From Muricea muricata (taxonomy: Eukaryota; Cnidaria; Anthozoa; Malacalcyonacea; Plexauridae): a stretch of DNA of 64,000 bases. The stretch is taken from contig OY979728.1 of assembly GCA_963855995.1 (NCBI GenBank), positions 4,699,330-4,763,329 on the forward strand. Direction: 5' to 3'. Below are positions 56,013 to 64,000 of the stretch, piece after piece. Each line of letters starts with the position of its first letter. Position 1 is the stretch's first letter. Made by a program: the position numbers and the translations under genes. The notes below the pieces were generated by a model. The model worked only from the letters and a program-made list of their open reading frames with translations, was not told the DNA's origin and did not search any database.

Positions 56013-56520
56013 TACGATATAGTGTGGCATAACAGGCGCACGGCTTTAATGGTTTTATCAGTTCTAAGATTAGATAAAAATTTAAACAAGCAAGAAATAC
56101 TTCGTGTAACATGATATTGAAAAACGTAAACAGACATTGTTATGCGCAGAAAATTTGCGCAGCACGGACTTTACATCATCTTTATCAAAGAGTAGGTATA
56201 CACCTACTCTTTATCTTTATTGAACACTAATTAACTTTTACTTAAAAAACACTTTTGCATGCATGGTGTACATTGAAAGATATTGTAATGCCTGTTAAAA
56301 TGGTGTGTTTTTTTCTGGCCTTAATGTATAGCTTAGGTAAAACCAGAGATACAGTTGTGCAAAAATCAACCGTGACTTATGCAGAATAGTAGAAATAACT
56401 TGAAGCATGCAGACCGTATTATGCTGATTACAATAAGAACAGTATGTTTATGAATGATATGTTATATCATGTATTAGAACGATGTATTAGAACTAGGAAT
56501 ACAAAAAATCTTAAGGCACA
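56013..56520. repeat. Direct repeat, copy 1 (second copy 58708-59240)
   Basis: Both copies share 'tggcataacaggcgcacggc', 'cttcgtgtaacatgatat' and 'gcatgcatggtgtacattga', and end at 'aaaaaatcttaaggca'. Copy 2 has a short insertion after 'gttctaagat', while copy 1 carries an extra 'gagtaggtatacacctactc' palindrome near 56190. Copy 1 is inside the foldback loop and copy 2 is outside the right arm. Confidence 0.9.
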
Positions 56521-57946
56521 ATATATTATGAGTGAACAATAGTCAACTTTCTATATGTGTTAATTCTTTATTGTTTTAGTCAATACGATTAGGATTTAAA
56601 TGGTAAAAAAAACTTGAAACAACCGAAGTATGAGCTTATTGTACTACTCATATATACGTGTGTTCTATATTGCAGCCCTGTTTGCATGTGAAAAAATATA
56701 GTTGCAATTTGTTGGCGTTAATAATAGCGTAACTATTATTTGTTCTGTCACAATGTTGCAACATTTGTGGTTAGTGACTTGTAGTCCATGTCGATAAAAA
56801 TACTTAATTGTTTAACGAATACTAAGTTTTTAACGAATTCTTCCGATGAGATAGTATAAGTTGCTTGTATGTTTGCACAGTGAATATAAATCTGAGTACA
56901 ATTTTGTGGAAACACCACATAAGTTTATATATACCCGGAAGTAGTATATATTTTGTATACGTCGAAACGCAACCTCGTTCCTAGGGCCTTATCTAACATG
57001 AAAGGGAGCATTAAAGGTTAAAGTCAATAAACGAGAAGTAGGTTTTCAAGATGGCGGCTGTTTCTCAAGATTCCTAAAACGAGAACGAATCAACAACCAG
57101 ACATTTATAACATTCCTTAACTTCACTCCAACACTTACCCTGAACCTAACCCCAGTTTAGGAATGTTATAAATATCTGGTTGTTTATTCCTTTTCATTTT
57201 AAAACTCTTGTAAAACACCCGCTATCCTAAACAACCTATCTCTCGTCCATCCCTCTTTAGCCATCGCCCAGCATCAAAGTTGCCAGCAAATCTTGAAAAC
57301 TAGTTGAATTATAAAAAATATATTTTATTATTGCATGCGTCTGTCTAAAATAGATCACAGATGACGTCATGGCGTGCGAAGAACAAAAAAGTTCTGTGAC
57401 CTGAAATCTATTACAGTACAGAAGCACAAAAAATGAAATCTATTTGCTTTATAAAATAAAAAAGCTTAGATAAACGAGAAAATTCCCGCGGAAACATTTT
57501 GCTCTGGTACATCATGCCTCCTGTTCCGGTGTTCTATACTCAGAGCTTTCCACCAATGAAAATGCAGAATGAATTATTGCATAAAACAAAATATCTCATC
57601 CAACCTACGCCGATATTTCAGATATTTTAGTTTGAATTTTGCTTACTTATTTTGATTACATAATAATTGTTTCTATGATTATTTTTGTTCTTAACCTTGA
57701 TAACTGGTATTCATTACTCAACAACAACTCATTATCCACAATGTGATGCAAAATAAAACTGAAATATGTCATCAAATAAAGCACTGTAACAAAAAAGTAT
57801 TAAAAAACTTGTATTGGAGTTTTAAATTTCTTTCACATAATGTATCGCACGACTTTTTTATTTCCTGGTTGGAAAGGTATTTTAAAACGGTGTAACTACT
57901 TCTTTATCAGTATTTCATATCCTTTCTACTAACTTGTGATATTTAA

Positions 57947-58055
57947 CAATTATTGGATGAGGCTAAGCGTGATATCAAGATTTATCCAGACCTCGGTCAA
58001 AGTTATTTGCCAAAGCGAAATCATGTGAAAGCCGAATTCAATAATTGTTTTATTA
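57947..58055. repeat. MITE family B, short copy
   Basis: Ends 'aacaattattggatgaggct' and 'gaattcaataattgtttt' are inverted and match the termini at 20229 and 42556. It inserted 12 bp outside the right arm of the giant inverted repeat. Confidence 0.75.
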
Positions 58056-58258
58056 TACAATACTTGATCTGCCTTCCGTGCTTCAACATAAACAACAACA
58101 CATCGCAGATTTCTGCCTTGGTTCTTAATTCCTCTTCGTCCTTTTCTTGCAGGTAGGACTCAAAAACTCTCGCTGCTGACAAAGTTGGTCTTTTTTTATT
58201 TTTGGCATAGCTACTTGTTTTCTACAAATTCGTCCAATCACAGATTTTATGTACATAC

Positions 58259-58478
58259 TTAATAAATGTAAAGATTACTGGCCTGCCGCATGAATGTACG
58301 TAAAATCAGCATGCTTGGGTGAAACCAAGATGGCGATTTTTCAGTGTTTCCCCCGCAGTTTCTTAATAATTCACGCGCAACAGTTACTTGTTTCTTAAAG
58401 AGGTCAGTACTTATAAAAAGGTCAATGAGATCCTGCACCCTCTGAGCTGTATTCATAAAAGTATCAACCATATTAACT
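58259..58478 (-). other. Possible orphan exon, unidentified
   Basis: After an acceptor-like 'ttttgttttag', a frame of about 70 codons begins MVDTFMNTAQRVQDLIDLF and is followed by a helical stretch (KKQVTVARELLRNCGG). It ends at an in-frame stop just before a donor-like 'aa|gtatgt'. It looks coding in composition, but no partner exon or family was recognised. Confidence 0.25.
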
Positions 58479-58707
58479 AAAACAAAAATACTTAAACGAA
58501 AGGAGGCTGGGAAAGAAACAGGTTTCTCTTTTCAAATTAGAGCTGTGTAGTTGACCAAAAATTTCGGTCGGAAATTTTTTATCCAAGCGTACCGATCAAA
58601 AAAGCTTAGGCTTTAGCGATAACAATAGCGATATTCACCATGCAAACTTATAAGGAACATACTAATATACTATGCAAATAATTCATTGAGTTATTGAGCA
58701 ATTGCCA

Positions 58708-59240
58708 ATTATATGATATAGTATGGCATAACAGGCGCACGGCTCTAATGGTTTTATCAGTTCTAAGATTCCACTTCAACTATGAGTATAATCACTTCCT
58801 TAACAGATATCACTTCCATAAAAATTTAAACAAGCAAGAAATACTTCGTGTAACATGATATCGAAAAACGTAAACAGACATTGTTATGCACAGAAAATAT
58901 GCGCAGCACGGACTTTACATCATCTTTATTGAGCACTAATTAACTTTTACTTAAAAAACACTTTTGCATGCATGGTGTACATTGAAAGATATTGTAATGC
59001 TTGTTAAAATAGTGTGTTTTTTCTGGCCTTAATGTATAGCTTAGGTAAAACCAGAGATACAGTTGTGCAAAAATCAACCGTGACTTATGCAGAATAGTAG
59101 AAATAACTTGAAGCATGCAGACCGTATTATGCTGATTACAATAAGAACAGTATGTTTATCAATGATATGTTATATCATGTATTAGAACGATGTATTAGAA
59201 CTAGGAATACAAAAAATCTTAAGGCAAAATTTATTTGACT
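58708..59240. repeat. Direct repeat, copy 2 (first copy 56013-56520)
   Basis: See copy 1. The left boundary is near 'gatatagtatggcataacag' and the right boundary is at 'atcttaaggcaaaattta', after which the two copies diverge abruptly. Confidence 0.9.
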
Positions 59241-59323
59241 TTGAACTGGCATTTAATATATATGCCTATATTCCACAAGAATGCATAACAAGCATCCAGT
59301 CGAGAGATAAGCCTTATCTTTTG

Positions 59324-59585
59324 AATGGACAATTTGCATTATAGACTAAGATTCGATCTAGGCAAGAAAAACAAAATCTTTTACTACAGTTAGAAAGAGG
59401 GTCCTAAGATAAGTAGAATTGCAAAGTTTGGTGGCGAAATGTTGTAAAATTAGGAAAATGTAGCCCTGCAAAATTTGCAACTTTTCCGCGCGTAATACAA
59501 ATGTATACAAAATTTGCAAACTTCGCAAGGCTATATTTTCCGTATGTATTTTACAACATTTCACCGCTAAACTTTGTAAACTTTG
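59324..59585. repeat. Foldback repeat family A, truncated copy 5
   Basis: It starts 'aatggacaatttgcattata' like copy 4 and contains 'gcgtaatacaaatgtataca', but lacks the outer part of the right arm. Confidence 0.75.
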
Positions 59586-60063
59586 TATTGACCTTAAACG
59601 AATTACTGACTATACAAATACTAGTTACTAATCAATTTACATTTATACACTACATATGCGCTGCATAAGTATAGATTGAACGTTTAAAACGGGCGAGTGA
59701 TGTAATGCCCCTCAATTCGGAAGGCAAAGAGTTCCAGTTTAGCCCTAGCATATTTAAATATGGGTTGACCGATTGCAGAGGTAATTGTTAAGAGGTCAAG
59801 TAGTGTTTTATCTGTAACTGTAACTGTAACTGTAACTGTAACTTTTACTGTAATTGTAACTGTAATGTTACCTTATAGCCAATCAATGAACGCGTAAACT
59901 AAATTCAGCCAATGGACGAGAATGTAACATTTGGATGACGTTATGTTTAAATTTTCACTGAACTAACAGATTGGAAAACTTTTCAAAAGCTCAACTGGTG
60001 TGATATACTGATTTTTCAATCCAACATGGCAAAAGTCATGAGGAATGAACGCCGATCGCACTT

Positions 60064-60127
60064 AAAAGTTGTTCGTAAATTACCTCATAATCCTCAAGGA
60101 TTATGAGGTAATTTACGAACAACTTTT
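60064..60127. repeat. Perfect palindrome, 64 bp
   Basis: 'aaaagttgttcgtaaattac' followed by 'ctcataatcct' is mirrored exactly around one or two bases. Confidence 0.95.
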
Positions 60128-60206
60128 TGTGACCAATTCATATATCATCAGCCAGATAACGAACTAGCCTGATAATGTAGGAATAAGATGTTAAGAAGTA
60201 TAGGTT

Positions 60207-60389
60207 AAGGCGGATTTCCATTCAGTGCAAAATGTCGCGCGATCGATTTTTAGCGAGCGCTTTCTTTTGAAATGTGTGAAGTCAACCACATCTAATAAGA
60301 TTTGTTCCGCTTGACTGTTTGTAATTCAAAAGAAAGCGCTCGCTAAAAGTCGATCGCGCGACATTTTGCACTGAATGGAAATCCGCCTT
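60207..60389. repeat. Foldback MITE, 183 bp
   Basis: Arms 'aaggcggatttccattcagt' and its complement at the right end. The inner part 'cgcgcgatcgatttttagcg' is mirrored with one change. The centre is around 60290. Confidence 0.95.
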
Positions 60390-60448
60390 TATAGGTGTAA
60401 TAATCACGTTAAGTTATTAGAAGTACTTCATGTAATTTATATATATAT

Positions 60449-60578
60449 TGTCGTGTGGACACGTGACTTGTTCTTCATGTGGTTGCTGCTGTTGTTGTAT
60501 TTTGTGTGCTTTTTATATTCAAACATTTTATTATTAATTCCTTTTACATCAAACAAGATGTGACTAATTATTTTAACA
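60449..60578 (+). repeat. Putative 5' LTR of the copia element, about 130 bp
   Basis: It starts TGTCG and ends TTAACA, the TG...CA borders of an LTR. It is followed directly by 'ggtatgggcccaggg', which partly resembles the methionine-tRNA primer binding site common in copia elements. It cannot be confirmed without the 3' LTR. Confidence 0.5.
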
Positions 60579-60679
60579 GGTATGGGCCCAGGGCATTCCA
60601 ACATGTGCCTGAAGCATAATTTTATATGTTTGAAAGTGTATGGCGTGAAGAAATATGGAAATTTAACGGGCAATTGAAT

Positions 60680-61591
60680 ATGGCGACGGCGAAAGATTTT
60701 TTACTAAAAAGCACGAAGTTAGATGGAGAGAATTACCGAGATTGGGCATTTAATATGCGTCTCTACTTGGAAAGTATGGATTTGTTTGGTTATGCGAATG
60801 GATCAATCGAAAATCCTGCAGAGGATGCGTCTGAACAGGTGAAGCAAGCGTTTAGGTCCGCTTCGAAGAAAGCCTGGACGTACATTTGCCTAGCAGTTGA
60901 ACCTGAACAACAAATTCATGTAAGAGACACAAACACGGCCAAGGAAGCGTGGGATGCCTTGAAAAATCATTTTGCAAGACTCTCCATATCGCAGATAGTC
61001 AGATTACGCCAGCAATATCATTGGTGTCGGTATAAAAGTGGTGAGAACATGCTTGATTATATTAATCGGATTAAATTTCTTCATGATCAGTTGAGAGAGA
61101 TGGGTGTCCAGTATGATGATAAAGAATTGGCAATGACCTTGCTTGCAAGTTTGCCTGAAAGCTACAATCCACTTATTACTGCTTTGGATGCAGTGGGAGA
61201 GGACACGTTGAACTTCCAGAAGGTAAAAGGAATGTTGCTCAACGATGCTGACAGAATTCCGGATACGAAGAAAGACGAGGATGCTTACACTGTCCAACGA
61301 CCAGTTAAAGAAAAAGCATGGAAGCCGAAAGAGCAGAATACGAATGATTTTAACAACCAAAGTTCATTTCGAGGAACTTGTCATTGCTGCAAGAAGAGAG
61401 GACGTTTTGCCAGAGACTGTCCACAACGCAAGAAAAATAATCCCGATAATTTCAACAAAGGAAAAGGATCAGTACATTGTACTCAGGAAGAGTCCAATGA
61501 CCTAGAAGATGTTGATGAAATAGCTTTGTTTACAAATGGTAATAAATATCAAAGTGGTTGGCATAACGTTGGCTCAACGCATGACATATGA
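60680..61591 (+). pseudogene. copia gag, zinc knuckle lacking its His
   Basis: Starting at the ATG at 60680 (MATAKDFLLKSTKLDGENYR) the frame shows the gag UBN2-type region (NYRDWAFNMRLYLESM, DALKNHFARLSISQIVRLRQ). It ends with a CCHC-like knuckle, CHCCKKRGRFARDC. The third zinc ligand, normally His, is Arg. The frame stops at 61591 where protease should follow. An upstream in-frame start at 60626 is possible. Confidence 0.85.
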
Positions 61592-62363
61592 AAGAAACAA
61601 TTTATCTGAGTATGTGGAATTTAAGAGACCGTGCAGAGTAAATTTGGGAGATAATCGAGTGATTTTAGCGTATGGGAAAGGAACATATCGTGTATGAACT
61701 GACTTGAATGGATCCAGTCAAAAGATTGCCTTGAAGAATGTACTTTATTTACCAAAGCTAAAGAGGAACTTATTGTGAGTTCAAGCTAAGAGTAAATTAG
61801 GAGCAACCGTTGTGTTTGAAGGAGATGAATGCAAAATTTCGAAAGATTCAAGATTGGTTGGAATAGGAACAATGCAAGGAAAGTTGTACGTGCTTAAAGT
61901 CGTTTCAGAGGAATATGTGAATGTTGCAAAGAATAACCCAAATATGGAACTATGGCATTGTCGATTTGGACATTTAGGGATGGATAACATTTCTAAATTA
62001 ATCAATGAGAATATAGTTGAAGGTATGTCAAGTATTGAGGACGGTGATGTGTCTGATGTATGTGAAGCATGTGTCATGGGAAAGCAACACCGTGTGCCAT
62101 ATCCTAAGAAGAGTTTCAATAAAGCAACTGAATTGTTCGAAACGGTCCACAGTGATGTTTGTGGTCCAATGAATGTGAAATCATTTGGGAAGTCACAATA
62201 TTTTGTTACATTCATCGATGAACATTCGAGATGTACGCAAGTGTATTTCCTTAAGAGAAAAGATGAAGTGCTGGAGAAGTTCATGGAATACGTAAATCAA
62301 GCTGAGAAATTGGGTAAACGAGTGAAGAATCTTCGTTCAGACAATGGTGAAAGAGTTTGGTGA
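61592..62363 (+). pseudogene. copia protease remnant and integrase N-terminal part
   Basis: Before the stop the protease site reads WHNVGST, lacking the catalytic Asp of DSG/DTG. Another frame continues MTYERNNLSEYVEF to a TGA. From about 61785 the GAG-pre-integrase (ELWHCRFGHLGMDNISKL) and its CEAC pair are readable, then integrase with VHSDVCGPM and LRSDNG (the first two Asp of the DDE triad). A TGA at 62361 interrupts it. Confidence 0.85.
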
Positions 62364-63185
62364 TTATCTCAAGGCGAAGGAATCACACATCATACAACAG
62401 TTCCATATTGTCCTGAACAAAACGGTATTTCTGAAAGGATGAATCGGACTCTAGTCGAAGCTGCTCGTTCAATGATGTTTCATGCAGGTATGCCAAAAGA
62501 GTTTTGGGCTGAAGCAATTCATACAGCTACATATGTACACAACCGAAGTCCAACAAGTTCGCTAAAGGAAGTCACACCATTCGAGAGATTGTTTGGTCGG
62601 AAGCCGGACGTATCCAATTTGAGAGTTTTTGGGTGCATTGCTTTCAAGCACATCCCTGATGCAAAGCGAAGCAAATTGGATAAAAAGTCTTCCAAGTGTG
62701 TGTTTGTGGGGCATCCAGAAGGAACCAAAGGCTACAAACTGTACGACCTGGAGAAGAAGTCTTTTGTTCGTAGTCGAAGCATCATATTTCAAGAAAGAAG
62801 ATTTCATAATTTCGGGTTGAAAGAAAACACAGAGTTCTATAACGAACAGAAAGAGAAACCTGAAAGTTCTGTAGTTGGTGCTATTATTACTCCGAACGAA
62901 CGTGCTGAAGAAGTTGTGAATGATGATGGTGATGTGGAAGTTGACATTCCAGTGCTGCACCATCATCCAGTGGGAGCCATTTACGAGGACAATTTTATGC
63001 GAGAAGTTGAGATCTTAATCCACAACGAGAAAGAAGGCCTCCTCAAAGATTCGATGATGAATTGTATAATTGCACCGAAGATCTCACCGCAGACATTAAT
63101 AAACCAAGTAACATTAATGAAGCATGGACCGAAAAGAATAGTGCTGAATGGAAGAAAGCTCCTAAATCGGAATACAAATCGTTAA
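62364..63185 (+). pseudogene. copia integrase C-terminal part
   Basis: It contains PEQNGISERMNRTL, with the Glu of the DDE triad, then the copia-type integrase C-terminal region (RLFGRKPDVSNLRVFGCIAF and KCVFVGHPEGTKGYKLYD). The frame is lost near 63060 by a frameshift into the reverse transcriptase. Confidence 0.85.
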
Positions 63186-63893
63186 TTGATAATCATACAT
63201 GGGAACTAGTTCCTCCGCCGCATGACAAGAATGTAGTTGGAAGCAAATGGGTGTTCAAGGTCAAGAGAAATGCTGATGGAACTGTTCAGAAATTTAAGGC
63301 AAGATTGGTGGCACAAGGCTACACTCGATTATGATGAAGTTTTCGCACCTTTAGTCCGTTATACGTCGATAAGATCATTACTTGCTGTTGCGAACATTGG
63401 TGACTGGGAGATTCATCAAATGGATGCAAAGACTGCGTTCTTGCAAGGAGGCTTGAACGAGGAGACTTATATGAGACAGCCCAACGGAGTTGTTGATCCA
63501 GACAAGCCAGATTATGTTTGTAAGCTAAACAAGGGGATCTATGGGTTAAAGCAAGCAGCTAGATGTTGGAACAACTCTATCAACAGCTATCTATTGTCTC
63601 ATGGTTACAAGAAATCTACGGCAGATCCTTGTGTATATATCAAAACCGTGAAATCTCAAGATGGAACTGTTCATTTCGTTATGATCGCAATTTATGTGGA
63701 TGACATGCTGTTCTTCTCAAACAACACTGAGATGTTGGAGAAAGAAAAGGGAGAAATTGCAAAGGAATTTCAAGTCGAAGATTTGGGTGAGCTCCATTAT
63801 GTGGTTGGTATGAGTATTGTGCGAGATCGAGAGAAACTTACAATGTCGATTACTCAGAAGAAGTACCTAAAAGGAGTGCTGAAAAAAATTTGA
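63062..63893 (+). pseudogene. copia reverse transcriptase, frameshifted
   Basis: Two frames join near 63320. The first has [20 protein letters not shown] and KARLVAQGY. The second has QMDAKTAFLQG, the catalytic YVDDM and KKYLKGVLKK. A stop at 63891-63893 follows an A-rich slip, after which RNase H text continues in another frame to the window end. Confidence 0.9.
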
Positions 63894-64000
63894 CATGGAA
63901 AATTGCAAACCTGTTTCAACACCCTTAGAGTTTGGAAAAAAGTACGAAGAACTGTCGAAAGACGATGAACGGTTTGACAAACAAAAGTATCAAAGAGCTA

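Larger units (their letters stand above)
52371..57935. repeat. Giant imperfect inverted repeat (foldback), arms about 1.4-2.0 kb
   Basis: The left arm (52371-54390) and right arm (about 56525-57935) are inverse copies. Matching blocks include 'gaaagaaatttaaaactcca' (about 52462) against 57820-57835; 'aataccagttatcaaggtta' (52588) against 57693-57712; 'ttcaactagttttcaagact' (53720) against 57285-57305; and 'acacatatagaaggttgatt' (54355) against 56540-56560. The left arm has about 0.8 kb of extra sequence (52800-53650) with its own palindromes. The 2.1-kb loop (54391-56524) is not repeated between arms and holds a small peptide gene and a GPCR-like fragment. No transposase was recognised. Confidence 0.85.
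59586..60448. other. Intergenic, repeats only
   Basis: It holds a (TGTAAC)n tract of about eight units (59808-59870), a perfect 64-bp palindrome (60064-60127) and a foldback MITE (60207-60389). No exon is seen. Confidence 0.6.
60449..64000 (+). mobile_element. Ty1/copia LTR retrotransposon, decayed, runs off the window
   Basis: Order of parts: putative short 5' LTR, primer binding site, gag, protease remnant, GAG-pre-integrase, integrase, reverse transcriptase, start of RNase H. Integrase before reverse transcriptase defines the copia superfamily. There are several in-frame stops and frameshifts (near 61589, 61696, 61775, 62361, about 63060, 63334 and 63890), so this copy cannot encode its proteins. 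A short LTR is known from some animal copia lineages. The 3' LTR would lie beyond 64000. Confidence 0.9.

Noticed and set aside
61004-61360. Minus-strand frame of 118 codons
   Set aside because: Antisense shadow of the copia gag.

Overview
The window is nuclear DNA from an animal. The evidence is intron-rich genes with GT/AG splice sites and matching phases, an interstitial block of the metazoan telomere repeat (TTAGGG/CCCTAA), tRNA-derived SINE-like repeats, many foldback (MITE-like) repeats, a Ty1/copia retrotransposon, and clear animal gene families (HAUS1, ZSWIM8-like, ZNF474-like). The AT-rich base composition and repeat style suggest an invertebrate, perhaps a cnidarian, but the sequence alone does not settle the phylum. 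There are no bacterial operons, ribosome binding sites or CRISPR arrays.

Layout. 1-2834 has no recognised gene. 2835-5645 (+) is a two-exon ZNF474-like C2HC zinc-finger gene. It converges on HAUS1 (minus, 14407-6479), rebuilt here as nine coding exons giving 275 aa; likely poly(A) signals of the two genes lie within about 35 bp of each other. Head-to-head with HAUS1 is a probable two-exon gene for a 101-aa basic protein (15556-16434, +). From 39347 to 18950 (minus) runs a 16-exon ZSWIM8-like gene, predicted at 1506 aa, whose splice phases all agree. It has an acidic N-terminus, a BC-box and Cul2-box, and a CxCx6CxH SWIM finger, so it should be a cullin-2 RING ligase substrate receptor. Its introns hold minisatellites, SINEs and foldback repeats.

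39350-44373 is intergenic: MITEs, a degenerate minisatellite, about 330 bp of (CCCTAA)n and tRNA-like repeats. 44374-50921 (+) is an 11-exon gene joining two CCCH fingers, an RWD-like segment, several CxxC pairs and a C-terminal CHY zinc finger; only its first exon is unresolved. 51788-52099 (minus) is an orphan terminal exon with two membrane segments.

52371-57935 is a very large imperfect inverted repeat. Its loop carries a small secreted cysteine-rich peptide gene (54467-54688, minus) and a GPCR-like C-terminal fragment. Another copy of about 500 bp of the loop lies just outside the right arm. The window ends in a decayed copia element (60449 to beyond 64000) with gag, integrase and reverse transcriptase broken by stops and frameshifts.

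The host genes do not form a pathway. Their families point to spindle microtubule nucleation (HAUS1), regulated protein degradation (ZSWIM8-like), and zinc-binding or RNA/ubiquitin-linked roles (CCCH-CHY, ZNF474-like). Gene models were built by reading splice sites by eye, and family calls rest on remembered family features, not on searches.
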